From Massospora cicadina (lineage: Eukaryota > Entomophthoromycota > Entomophthoromycetes > Entomophthorales > Entomophthoraceae), in assembly GCA_022478985.1 (NCBI GenBank), contig JAKSZP010002652.1, positions 186,001 through 250,000 on the forward strand: a stretch of DNA of 64,000 nucleotides, given 5' to 3'. Each line of letters starts with the position of its first letter. The stretch's first letter is position 1. The position numbers and the translations under genes are program-made. Below, piece by piece: positions 43,739-54,275 of this stretch. The notes beneath the pieces were generated by a model. That model was not told where the DNA came from and searched no databases. It saw only the letters and a program-made list of their open reading frames with translations.

Positions 43739-44201
43739 GGTGAAATCATACGTGAATGAAAATCGGGCAAGGGTCTCATGCCAATGGGTCTGACGTGGGG
43801 TTTAGACATGAGGGGCGCAGTAGTACAGCAAGGCACGGTGGTCTGTATGTATGCGGAATGGTTGTGTAGAGCCATTTAAGTGGTAACACTAATATTTCAG
43901 CGCCTTTAACACTGCTAGTAACTCCTTATTGTAAATGGCGTAATTCAACTCAGGCAGAGACATCTTCCTAGAAAAAATATCCCACCGGATGCTCTATTCC
44001 ATCTTCACCTACTTGTAACAAGGCAGCCGCTATGGTTAAGTTGGAGGCATCAGTCGACACAATGAATTCCTTTGAAGGGTCAACATGGCAAAGAACAGTC
44101 GTGGACTACAGGGTGTACTTCACTTCTTGGAAAGCATCCTCCAAAGTGGGGGACCACTGAAGCACCTTGGCACCACTAGCCTTGTAAGGGGAGCCGCCAC
44201 C
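43739..44201 (-). pseudogene. B2: RNase H
   Basis: The minus strand carries remnants of STDASNLTIAAALLQVGEDG (about 44030-44075), PVGYFF, a YNKELLAV-like block and the RTDHRALLYY block near 43830-43850, in different frames and with stops. It bridges the polymerase (44202-44708) and the integrase frame. The same residues are seen in B1. Confidence 0.82.
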
Positions 44202-44890
44202 TCAGAGATTGGGAGTGAACTTCTTGAGGAACGTGCACATCCCCAAAAAGCTCCTTAATTCCTTAACTGAGGTGGGGGTAGGCCACTCATGAATCGCCTT
44301 CTCCTTGTCTGGAGCTATCATGTGACCCTGGTCAAACACGACGTTGCCCAGAAATGTGACCTGGGACTTGAAGAACTCGCACTTTGGAATTTTCGACGTA
44401 ATGCTGGATGCCTTTAACTGCTCCACCACTTGCCAAAGGTGAACTGCATGGGACTCCTGATCAGGGGAAAACACCAGGATATCATCCATGTAGGCGACCG
44501 CGCATACCCTTAACAGGTCCCCCAACGCTTCATCAATGCGGCGTTGAAAGATAGCAGGGGCATTATTAAGCCCAAAGGGCATGACCCAAAACTGGAAAAT
44601 TCCTTTTCTGGTATAGAATGCGGTCAACCACTCTTGTCCCTTTTTAAACCAGATCTTATTGAACGCGTTGAGGCAATCTATCTTGGAAAAAACATTCACC
44701 TTCTCCACATAGCGTGCAATATGGGAATAAAAGGGATGGGATGGAGGTCTGGTACAGTAACGTTGTTAAGGTTATCATAGTCTACGCAGGGATGTAAAGT
44801 ACCATCAGACTTCTTTACAAAGAGTAGGGGGAGCATACAGGGGAGGTACACTGAAAAATCGCACCCTTGGCTAACTGTTCCTTTACCCAC
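44202..44890 (-). pseudogene. B2: reverse transcriptase
   Basis: A 168-codon frame (44202-44708) holds KIDCLNAFNKIWFKKGQEWLTAF, QFWVMPFGLNNAPAIFQRRID, the catalytic VAYMDDILVFSP, FLGNVVFDQGHM and the connection region SVKELRSFLGMCTFLKKFTPNL. All three catalytic aspartates (D in KIDC, both in YMDD) are present. The N-terminal part, FVKKSDGTLHPCVDYDNLNN, is in another frame at 44696-44890, so one frameshift near 44700 breaks it. Confidence 0.93.
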
Positions 44891-45500
44891 ACATCCATTG
44901 CCTCCTCCTCCCGGACAGTCAATGGGTAAATAGGGGAAGAGATACGCACCAGATCCACCATGAGCTTGAAGTCACAATCAAACTCAGAGTGCTCAGGGAG
45001 TGCGTTGGCAGATGCTGCATCAAAAGAGGATTCCAAACCCTCCAAGTAAGAAGGTATAGGAATTTCCACTGAGGGCTTCTGCATTGAGGCAAGGCGACAA
45101 GGGAGACGGTGGGGCCAATGGGGCAATTTGCCTGGGGCGTTTTCTTCTGACAAAGGCACAACAAATGTGCGACCATTCTTCATGGTGAGGGACATAGTAT
45201 TCTCCTTCAGATTAGTTCAAACGTCAAACTTCCACCACCACTCCACACCCAAAATGATAGGGAAAAGGAGGTTTTTGATCGCACTGAAGTGATCAGACAA
45301 GTGGTACTTGCCAACCTGATATTCCACTGCCCAATGATCTTCAGAGTTGGAATACCTTGGAACGCCCCTCCTCTAACCAAATCACCTGGCAAGTAACTCA
45401 GTCCAAGGTAGTCAGCTAAGTACTGGTCCATATGGTTTCCAGAGGCGCCAGTATCCACCAAAATAGTAGTGGTGAGCTTTCTTAAAGGGGAGGAGAGGGT
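44891..45500 (-). pseudogene. B2: aspartic protease and linker
   Basis: 45207-45617 is open and contains TILVDTGASGNHMDQYLADYLGLSYLPG with a perfect DTGAS, then GIPTLKIIGQ. The second retropepsin half around 45230-45290 is frame-shifted. The linker at 44815-45195 (SLTMKNGRTFVVPLSEENAPG, PIYPLTVREEEAMDVWVKEQLAKGAIF) leads to the polymerase. Confidence 0.9.
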
Positions 45501-46253
45501 AACAGTCAGTAGAAAATACCCAAAATGGTCTTTATTTATGGTAGACAATGACAACACTTCACCAAAAATTTCTTCTTCTGGCTCAAGCATGCCAACAGAA
45601 TCTGTTTTTGGAATCAAAAAGGGGAAAGATAGTTGGCCACTTTTAATACTGAGGCCACATACCCCACCATGCCTTCTGCAGATGCATATACTTTGTCATA
45701 TTTTAAACGAAGTTCCTTCTCCACCTCCTGAGTGTGCCGGATCATGGTATAGGTTAACCGTGGGTTCTTAGGGGTAATCTGATACACCAAAATAGGGTCC
45801 TCATCCAGACCATATGAACTGATAAACAGTTCAGAGATAGAGTCCAGGGTTTCGTTATAAAACACGTTTTTAGACGCAAATGACCCTATCCCTGGAACTG
45901 TGACATAATGTCCAACGTTATCTAAGGCCAACACCCCCAGGCCCATCTGCGCCAATTCCTCTGGCATCATCTGAACGCGCTGGCGAGGGAAAATTCATTT
46001 ATCAAAATGGAAATTGATTAATTCAGCGGAAAGTTGGGGCATCATGACTTTTGGACATCGAAGCATCCAAATCCACCAGGTTTAAACATGAAGTGTTGGT
46101 ACTTTCAAGTTAGAGAAAAATAAATGACGCTGAGTTGCTCCAACCTTTTGGAAAAAGGGAAACCGCGGTGCGGCGAATGACAGCTGAAACCCACAGCTGG
46201 CGCCCACTGTTTCCACTTAGGAAAAGTCCCACACGGAAAAAGTTCGTGCACAT
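45501..46253 (-). pseudogene. B2: compact Gag without zinc knuckle
   Basis: The ATG at 46251-46253, 25 bases from the LTR, starts MCTNFFRVGLFLSG. After a one-base shift and a few stops come MMPQLSAELINFHFDK, QMMPEELAQMGLGVLALDN, GSFASKNVFYN, an 118-codon open part (45614-45970) with PRLTYTMIRHTQEVEKELRLKYDKVYASAEGMVGYV, then LEPEEEIFGEVLSLSTINKDHFGYF leading to protease. About 250 residues in all. No CCHC motif is seen in B1, B2 or B3. Confidence 0.75.
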
Positions 46254-46264
46254 AAAGAAAAATG

Positions 46265-46277
46265 GTTGGTTGACTAA
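46265..46277 (-). other. B2 primer-binding site of the self-priming type
   Basis: AGTCAACCAAC on the minus strand (46265-46275), two bases from the LTR. Its complement lies in both LTRs of B2 (41556-41566 and 46659-46669). In the 5' LTR a TTAAATA word stands some 24-30 bases upstream of the complementary site, consistent with transcription starting there. Confidence 0.72.
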
Positions 46278-47128
46278 CGTAAGGAGAGTGTCTATAACTC
46301 TCCTGTTCCCAGCGTGGCAGTGCGCAGGCACCAGGCCAACACCAGGGAACTAGCCATTAGTGCAAATGTGATTAGAGCCCAGCAGAGGGTGCTGAAGCAA
46401 TACCCACTTAGGCATAAAATTGCGCATTTTATAAATAAAACCCCAGTAAAAGCGACAAAGTGCACATATGAAAAGGGATAAGCGACCCAGGTTGGAGGGA
46501 ACCTGGGCGAACAAATGGTGCATGAGGGGAGAGCTGCAAGGTACTTGCAATGACAAGGGTAATGGAGCGCGAGACCTCCACAAAGAGGTTCACGCACAGG
46601 AGGTTTGGAATTTCATAAAATTTAAAATAGTATAGGCAGGGAAAAAATTTATTTGGGAAGTCAACCAACAAGGAATGTTGGTCGGGGAAATGTATTTAAG
46701 CTCAGATGGGGAATTTGGGGTTATGCCACAGTGGGCCCAAGCAGCGACTCACCAATAGGGCAATACTGCCATCTGAATTAGTAGAATAGGCCAAAACTGA
46801 CTTCATCAAGTGATCAATTGAAGTTGGATTTAACCCAAGTGCGTTATTTTGTAGGTGGAATGAGTTTCAAATCCATGTTCCTCAACTAACCAAATTGAAC
46901 CGTCCGCCTTTATTTGGTAGATAGTTCATTTTAACGCCTGGCCCAATATCAGGGGCTGGGCACTTGGCATCCCACTAGGACCAACCTGGGCCTATTTTTC
47001 CTGTACCCAGCGCTGGTCTAGGGTGTGCTTCAGGTCTGGGAGGCCCTGTAGCTTCACCTTTTGGGCCTCCAGGCGCTCAGCCTTATCTTTGAGGTTGGTC
47101 CCCACTATGATGTTATCTACATATGACA
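46278..47128 (-). repeat. 5' LTR of B2
   Basis: 851 bp; starts CGTAAGGAGAGTGTC (first base mutated) and ends ACATATGACA. It abuts a B-type LTR in opposite orientation at 47129. Confidence 0.93.
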
Positions 47129-47663
47129 ATGGAAGCGTGCGCCTATTGGTGCACCAAGGCTTGGTACCACTTCCACATACAAAATTTCCCAAGTTGGATT
47201 TTGTATCTTTGCTTGAGACCAATGTTTCTCATTGGTCATCTTTCCTTATAAACACTTATAGTCATTTTAAAGTTTTCCATATGTTGACTTGGGCGCACCT
47301 GTGCGTGGACCTCTTTGAGGAGGTCTTGCAATGTGTTAGCCAATTTATTTTATTTAAAATTATCAAAGCATCAGGTACACCGCTGGTCCTATCAGGTCAC
47401 TCCAAACCCAGTCACCAGTGCACTCCACCACTGTATAAAACATGGTTAGTAACAGCCCTCTGGGGCATGGCCAAGTTTTTTTTGTATGGGCCAACTCATT
47501 ATTGCTTTTACTAAGCTCCACACTCTCGCCCTAAGTTTCTTTAGCTCCAGCACCCTGCTGGTCTATTTCTATTAAATCGTTGCCTACTAGTTCCCTTGAG
47601 TTGGTCCTGTACACTGAGCACCACATGCTAGTTTTGGAGAGTTATAGATACTCTCTTAACATT
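47129..47663 (+). repeat. Truncated 5' LTR of B3
   Basis: Begins inside the LTR (atggaagcgtgcgcctattgg, compare about 18574 in the solo copy) and ends GATACTCTCTTAACA. The region corresponding to the self-priming motif is altered. Confidence 0.87.
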
Positions 47664-48900
47664 AGATGACTAACTTCTTAACTTTATGTGCATAAACTTT
47701 TTCCATGTGGGACTTTTGCAAAGTGCACATGGTGTGCACCAGCTGGTGGCCACAAAAGGCTCATCCCTGGTTTTTCATTTTGTTGAGGGTTGAAGCATTC
47801 TGTCGTTATTTTCTCTACCTCCTAGAAAGTACCCACCCTTCTTGCCTGTAACTGGTGGATATGGATGCTTTGTGATCTGAAAGTCATGATTCCGCAAAAT
47901 TTCCACCAAATTCAATAAATTCACCGCAGAAGAATCGTTTTGTTTCTGTGTTAATTCTTGGCGGTTGAGCTCAATTCCGCTGATTTGGTTTTACACAGGG
48001 TATGAGCCACTGAGCAACCAAATCGGACAATATGAGGATCGCCAATTTATAATAAAATTAATTGAAATATGTATGGAGCCATTGCCCCTTATTCTGACCT
48101 TTTATTTTAATATCAATCGCAGACTTATCTGCGCGCTCCCTTTCTTGTCAAAAAACCTCCCCCTTTTATCTTCCATCTGACTATTTATACCTTGGTTCCC
48201 CAGCCAGATGCATCCTCAGCTTGATACTCTTCTATTCTGCTTCCCTTTTCATATTACTCTCATTTGTATCAAATCTCGGCATAAACCCTCTTGATTCGCC
48301 AAATGCCTCATTTCAAAGCGCTTAAATTACCAGTACCAGTTAGATTCCATCGGATTCCATTCATTCCGCCATATTGACTTAGGGCTTTATCATCCAGTCA
48401 TATTGGAATCGTAACATTCTGGTACCTCATTTGGACAGTGCAGGTGGGATCATCGATGAAGGGTCTGTGGGTGTTGGCCCTGAATAAAGTCATACAACCC
48501 ATTGTGAAAAGTTTTATATAGTCATTTGCATCTCAAAACACATTTTATAATGATTTTTCATATATATATATACTACTGAGCCATATATCTTCCCATATGG
48601 CTTAGATATGGACCTCATTCCAGTGTATCAGATCACTCCAGAAAACCACGATTGACCACAACCATGTCTAAGGATCCCAGGATGTAGAGAAGTGTTACAA
48701 TTAGACTATAAAAACATTTATGCAGTTGCTGAAGATATGGTGGAATATATGGTCTCAGTAGTAAGAGTGGTCAACTATCCCTCTCCATTTTTTGATATAA
48801 AAACGTACCCTGGGTGTATGTACAACCCTGAAGAAGAGTTTGGTGGCAAAGCGTTGGCATTCTCTGATATAAATAAAGATCATTTGTGATATTTTTATTA
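47664..48900 (+). pseudogene. B3: leader and Gag, interrupted by a solo LTR
   Basis: The first bases, ttagatgactaac, are a decayed B primer site. MCINFFHVGLLQS follows (ATG near 47689), then WKVP-like and WIWML-like positions up to 47940. After the solo LTR come VQVGSSMKGLWVLALNK, SFASQNTFYN, PRLTTTM and an open frame from 48692 with YKNIYAVAEDMVEYMVSVVRVVNYPSPFF and ALAFSDINKDHL, all matching B1 and B2 Gag. Confidence 0.75.
47949..48415 (-). repeat. Solo LTR related to LTR A, in gag of B3
   Basis: 467 bp with perfect TSD ttctg at 47944-47948 and 48416-48420. In sense (minus strand) it starts TGTTACGATTCCAATATGAC, nearly identical to the first 35 bases of LTR A, and shares a few further blocks (gcgctttgaaatgaggc). 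Most of the interior differs, so it belongs to a distinct subfamily. Confidence 0.9.
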
Positions 48901-49714
48901 ACTGCTACTCTCTCATCCCCTTCAGGTGAGATTAGCACTACTGCTTGGTGGATAATGAAGACTCTGAGTATTTCATTGACCAAAACCTTCCAACTACCTT
49001 GAGCTTAGTTACTTGCCAGGTGGTATGGTTAGAGGAGGGGCTTCTTAAGGTGTTTCCACCCTGAAGGTACTAGGGTTGGTGGATTATTAAGAAGGCAAGT
49101 ATCTTTTGACAGACCAATTTCAAGCTATCAAAACCCTTATATACCCTACTATTTTTGGAGTGGAATGGTGGCGAAAGTTTGATGTCAGGACTAACTTGCA
49201 AGAAAATAAACTATACTTAACTTTAAAGAATGGCCGCAAGTTGGTGGTTCCTTTGGCTGAAGCCAACTTTCAGACTGATTTTGCCACACTGGCCCAATAT
49301 TTACACTCTCAGGCTTGCCACGTTACTAAAGTACTCTGTGGAGGTTCCTTTACCGTCCTGTTTGAAAGGGTTGGAATCTTCGTTTGATGCGGCTTCAGCT
49401 AGTGGACTACCAGGTCATTCAAAGTTTGATTGCAAGTTCAAGCTCACTGTTGATTTGGTGCGTATATCTTCCCCAATTTATCCATTGTTTGTATGGGAGG
49501 AAGCAGAATTATATTTGTAGGTTAAGGAGCAGTTATCCAAAGGTGCAATTTTCATTGAACCTCCCCTGTATGTTCCCCTCTTCTCTTTGTTGAGAAGGCC
49601 AATGGTACATTATGCCCCTGCATAGATTATGGGAATCTCAACAACGTCACTGTACCAAACTTACATCCCATCCCCCTGGACTCTCATATTGCACGCTATT
49701 TGGAGAAGGCAAGA
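48901..49714 (+). pseudogene. B3: protease, linker and start of reverse transcriptase
   Basis: The protease site reads CLVDNEDSEYFIDQN, aligning with ILVDTGASENFIDQ of B1, so DTGAS has become DNEDS. Then come LSYLPGGMVRGG, GVEWWRKFDVRTN, the linker SSPIYPLFVWEEAELYL and ends of the polymerase N terminus with PCIDYGNLNNVTVPNLHPIPL. The frame breaks where D inserted, at SHIARYLEKAR. Confidence 0.82.
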
Positions 49715-50666
49715 TTTTAGAATTGCAGATTACAATATAATCCAACCTTTTAACCGATTATAAGATTAGTGATTAAATTTATAATCATATAGGATTGGCA
49801 ACAGCGGCCAATTGATAGGATATTGTTGGACATCATCATTGATGATATCTGAGGCCTCCAACTAATGAAATTATCATCAGGCATCATACCCAATGATATG
49901 TGAGGCTGCTGACAGATGAGAATGTCGTTGGGCATCATCCCCAATGAAATCAAACAATAATTCAATATGGAAATAACAACCAATAGTCAAATTGTAGGGA
50001 ATCATTAGAGCGGAATAATTGGGAGTTTTCAGAAACTACCAATGTTTAAAGGTTGGAGGAAGAGTAGAATTGTCATCAGCTGAAACAATTGGTTTCAAGT
50101 CCCTAATACCGATTGTTTGGTCGGCCAAATACCCAGATTTACGCTGCCTAAGAAACTCAAGGCAACGGTATATGACAAGATTTGGTGCCTAACAATGAGG
50201 GTCAAACTAGTATATGAGCACAAAAAACTTCCAATGGACATCTGAAAAGGTGTGTGCCAATTCTAACTATAAAAACCCCAAATTTTTCCTAATAAAAGCA
50301 GATTAAAAATTATTGATAACTTAGTTGTTTTAACATTGATTGTTTAAACATTACTCTTAAGAGAAGAGTGCAAGGATAAGATATCTTTAAGTTGTTTATA
50401 TCGAAATCTCCTTTTGGCCCTGTGAGAAGGGATTAGGGAAACTGTTCCCTACCAGTACAAGAACATCTTCAAGACGAAGAAGCATCTGTTTAGCGTTGGA
50501 CAATACTCTCAACGTGGCTTATGAGAAATCAACAATAATAGTCCTCATAATATTATTACCCCAGTCTATCAAATTGCATCATATAATTTATGCAAGGATC
50601 CATGAATCAATGCAGTTGAAATCTAGAACCAGAAGCGAGCAACAAACTAAGCCCAAGATTTTAAAA
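49715..50666 (+). repeat. 5' LTR of element D
   Basis: 952 bp, starting TTTTAGAATTGCAGATTAC (TG lost) and ending GATTTTAAAA. A promoter-like ctataaaaacccc lies at about 50266 and aataaaagcag follows some 25 bases later. Upstream are two and a half copies of a 51-bp repeat around ggcatcatccccaatgat (49829-49955). Confidence 0.92.
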
Positions 50667-50667
50667 T

Positions 50668-50686
50668 TAGTGCTCAATACAAGGGG
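50668..50686 (+). other. Primer-binding site of element D, decayed
   Basis: TAGTGCTCAATACAAGGGG is the shared PBS with a G to A, a C to A and one extra A, two bases after the LTR end. Confidence 0.7.
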
Positions 50687-50719
50687 TAATTGAGTTGTCA
50701 AAAGCCAAATTAAACAGCA

Positions 50720-52436
50720 ATGTCTTATAAGGAAAAGCTTTGGAAGCTCTGGGTGGAACTACAGTCTGGCAATCAAAATGTGCTCAGCTTGACATCTCAA
50801 ACTGATGTTAGTACCTTAGAGGAGCGTATGATTAAGGCGGAGGAGATGCTTGAACAATTAGGAATAGTGAATAACGACCTGTGTGTGAAAGTTGTTTCTT
50901 TGAAGCAGAAAGAGGGCGAACTCATTATAGAAATTTTATTTCAGAAAAAAACAGAAAGAGGATTGAGAATGTATCTGGAAGTTTCATGAGGAAATAGTGA
51001 AATTGATCAAGTATGTTAAGTAATTGGAAAAAGACAAATGTGATTGCTTTTAATTTGAGGCGAATGAGGCAGAAACAAAGGCATGTGAAACGCCAATTGG
51101 GAAGACCTCTTCGCCCCAAAATATGCCTAAATCATTTGCTGGTTTGTTGTAAATGACTCCCAAAGCAACTCCTATGGCTTTATAAGTAGCTGGGCCAGGA
51201 TCTTCTATAAGTGGAGCAACTGAGGAATTTTGAAATATGGCAAATTTGCCCACCTTTCACAGGGATAGCGCCCTGGAATTTTTCAAATTATTTGAGATGA
51301 TCATGTTCAGCTATGCAGACCATCAAAAAAGTGGTGACTGTAATGAACTGCCAAATCACAGGCTGCCAAAATCTGGTGCTACCTCACCTCAATGGAAATA
51401 ATTGGTCATATGCGGAAGCAAAAGCAGCCATTATGTTGAAGTTTGAAAGCCCTACTTGGATGGCAAATCATAAAGAGGAGTTCATGGGTATCCAATTCCT
51501 CAAAGATGAGACCCCGGCTAGTTTCACCAGCTGGTTTCACAAAGAAGCCCAGATCTTGGCAGGAGAAGTTGCTTTAAGTAATTTTGATGCTTGCATAGTC
51601 ATGCAGTCGGCACTTTGTCCCTACCAAGAATTGCATCAGATTATGGTGGTGGTGCTAATGACTCAAACAATGACCTCTCAGATGGTGGACCATCTGAAAA
51701 TGCTTGGAGCAAAGTTTGATGCTCCCATCGCACTTTTAAAGTAATTCAAACGTATGCTCAAAATATTTCCCAGATTTGCTGAACCATCTAAAGTATTTGA
51801 GAGTCGAGTTGTGATGGAAAGTAAACCCAAAGTTCAAAAATGAGCGGAAAAATCACCAAACCGCTGTTTCCAATGCGGGTAGTCAGGCCATGTAATTTCC
51901 CATGTCAGGAAACAAAGCTGAAAGATCAGATTAATCTCAAGAACCTAAGAAACTGGTTCAGATTCAAGAAAGGGACCAGCATTCTAGATCAGGAAAGTTC
52001 TAGCATTGCTGATAAACCTGTTCCGCCTGACATAATGAATGAAGAAATCGATATCTCAGACCTATTCATGGATAAAGACTTACCAGATCTGCTCCATCAA
52101 TGAGTTAACTTGGATGTTAACGCTATAACATAAGCCAAAGTGAAGGGGATTTATACTGAAATTGTTAATGAGGTCGCTCGACCCTATGTACAACAGTTAG
52201 TGGAGAAAGTTAGATCTGCCAAAAGCCCTGAAGACTTAATCAAAATGAAGTTGGATGAGGCGAACATTTCTTTACCTATCAGCGCAATCAAGGAGTCATT
52301 CCCTGATTTATCCGCTCAAATAATCCACACACTTGATTCAGCAAATAAGGCCACTATCCATTCAGTAAATACTTTATTACAGTACTTGGAGTGTACCTAT
52401 GTCGATAATCTAGTTAATAGGATAAGAGTCTGAGCC
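50720..52436 (+). pseudogene. Element D: Gag
   Basis: 50720-50989 is an 89-codon frame (MSYKEKLWKLWVELQSG, VSTLEERMIKAEEMLEQLG) rich in charged residues and Leu, a likely coiled coil. The capsid-like core is in 51313-51744: NWSYAEAKAAIMLKFESPTWMANHKEEFMGIQ and ETPASFTSWFHKEAQILAG, resembling the Gag core of G. Two further open pieces (51840-52103 with EEIDISDLFMDKDLPDL, and 52140-52433 with SLPISAIKESFPDLSAQIIHTL) continue toward protease. I see no zinc knuckle. Confidence 0.8.
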
Positions 52437-53080
52437 ATAATTAATAGTGGAGCGCCAATCAAGATTGTTTCCATTAAATTAGTGAAACGTATGAAAATCT
52501 CACCAGATTTAGAGCACTGAAAAGAGTATGGAACAGTTGGACCAGACGTTACCATCTCATGTGGAGCCTACAGTGCGCTACCACTTTGGTTTGGATTGCT
52601 GATGGTGTCAGCTCCCACCATAGTGCTGGACAATCCAAACTATGATATACTTATTGAGATGGAGTTTTTGAGGAAGTATGGGGTGAAATGTGATTTTAAG
52701 AAAACACCCTGATGATATTGAGGCAGACGTTGCCTTTGGTTTACCAGCATAAGGGAGAAATTATGCTTACAAAGAGAAATAATTTTGTCAATTTAAATTT
52801 ATGGTGATGGTATTATATCCATTCACTATAAACTAGTCAGACGAAAATGGAAATCAATGCCAATGGAAATTATGGAGAATCGTGGGATACCTCTAATGAT
52901 GAATGCATTGAACACTATTCCGCTGGGGGATCAAACCATAATTAACACTGGGTTAATGATAAAACTTCCGGAACAGCTATATGGGGAAATCATCAATCCC
53001 TGGGAAAAATCAAGGATCAAACCATGGGTTGCACCAGGGATCTTAATGCCAGGTCACAAAGAGATATGAGTACTAGTAGC
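52437..53080 (+). pseudogene. Element D: aspartic protease and linker
   Basis: AIINSGAPIKIVSIKLVKRMKIS begins at about 52437; the catalytic DSG or DTG reads NSG, so the active-site Asp is Asn. The second half, PTIVLDNPNYDILIEMEFLRKYGV, is clear. The frame 52857-53069 (IKLPEQLYGEIINPWEKSRIKPWVAPGILMPGHKEI) is the linker also seen in A. Confidence 0.82.
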
Positions 53081-53859
53081 CAATCTGGGAGAGAAGACAA
53101 AGAAAATTGAAGAAATCAGACCATTGCATTTCTGTACTTGCTACTGACGGCAGAACTATATGCTTTCCATGGATTTGGATCATTTTCTAAAGTGGGATTG
53201 CCAGCGGAAGTAACCAAAAGTGTCAATGTATTAGTGGATTGTGAGCAGCTAGACAATCTGATTGAGAATCAGCAGGAGAATGTGCTCCAATTATTTAAAA
53301 ATATTGTGAGATATTTGCTCAGAATGATCATTACTTAGGATGTGCAAAGAACGTACTCCACAAAGTTGATACTGGGGAATATCCACCAATAAAAATGAGA
53401 CCTGTTAGTAGTTCAAGAGCAGCAGAAGCAGAGGTCAGCAATGAAATAAGCAAGTTAGTGGAAAATGAGTTACTCGTTCCATCATTGAGCCCATGGGCGA
53501 ATCTGATCCTTTTTATAAAAAGAAGGACAAATAAAATCAAGTAGTGATCAATTATCGCTGACCAAATAAGATCACTAAAAAAGACTCCTATCCAATGCCC
53601 TGAATCAACAACGTGCTTGATCGCCTGGGGGACAAAATACATTTTGACTATGGACCTGATTTTAGGCTATTAGCAAAAAGATTTTCCAAGTGAAGATCAG
53701 GAAAAATGTGCAATAATTACTGCACAAGGACTATACCAGCCAGCCAGAACGCTCCAAAGATTATGCAATGCGCTGGTCAAATTTTCAGTGTGCTATGGAT
53801 TCAATACTTTGTAAAATGAAGCTATCCTGTGTACTAGTATAGTTAAATGATATCAACAT
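53081..53859 (+). pseudogene. Element D: reverse transcriptase, N-terminal part
   Basis: Decayed palm sequence: a VENELLVPS-like block near 53460, KKDSYPMPXINNVLDRLG near 53580, KDFPSEDQEKCAIITAQGLYQP near 53680 and LVKFSVCYGFNTL, read in changing frames. The last residues VLVXLNDINI show the YLDDI region just where G is inserted (53859/53860). The part after G is at 60361. Confidence 0.8.
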
Positions 53860-54275
53860 TGTTGGCGCTACAGTTCTCTTGACTGGTGCCAAGGTTTGTA
53901 GGTGGCTTGAAGCTGGAAAATCCTAAAAGAGTACCGAGAAGGAAACAGAAAAAATGGGTTAGAATACTGAATACTTTATTAAGTCAGAGGGTTTTGATAT
54001 TTATAGGGTACGTTGGGACTCAGTGCCTCTGGGATTGTTGGGGCCTCATCCATTCAGGATCTTTACTGATCTTCTGGAATGGCCTCCTTGTGGGCATCCT
54101 TAATGGATTGTGTTGCCCACCTAACCAAATGTGTGGAAACGCCACCTCACGTGACTTAGGAATAGGGGAGGAGGATCCTGGAATTAGATTAGCTTGGTTA
54201 GGTTTGACAACCGATTTGGCACAGCCTGATCCAGAAGTGAGGAATTTGATTCAATTGTTATCTCAAATTCTGACA
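53860..54275 (-). repeat. 3' LTR of element G
   Basis: 416 bp from TGTTGGCGCTACAGTTC to AAATTCTGACA. The minus strand before its sense start (54276-54295) has the purine-rich cttaagtggggcgt. Confidence 0.93.

Larger units (their letters stand above)
41176..47128 (-). mobile_element. Element B2: best-preserved Tf1/sushi-like chromovirus
   Basis: 5953 bp on the minus strand, LTRs of 851 bp each (41176-42026 and 46278-47128), internal region about 4.25 kb, close to the size of a Tf1-type single-ORF element. Gag, protease, reverse transcriptase, RNase H, integrase and chromodomain are all recognisable with relatively few breaks. No target duplication is found: the left flank is ctgac, while the right flank is a truncated B-type LTR. 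Confidence 0.94.

Noticed and set aside
41176..47128. B2 as a still active element
   Set aside because: At least four frameshifts (near 43140, 44700, 45610 and 46120) and stops in RNase H break the single long frame, so it cannot code for a working polyprotein.
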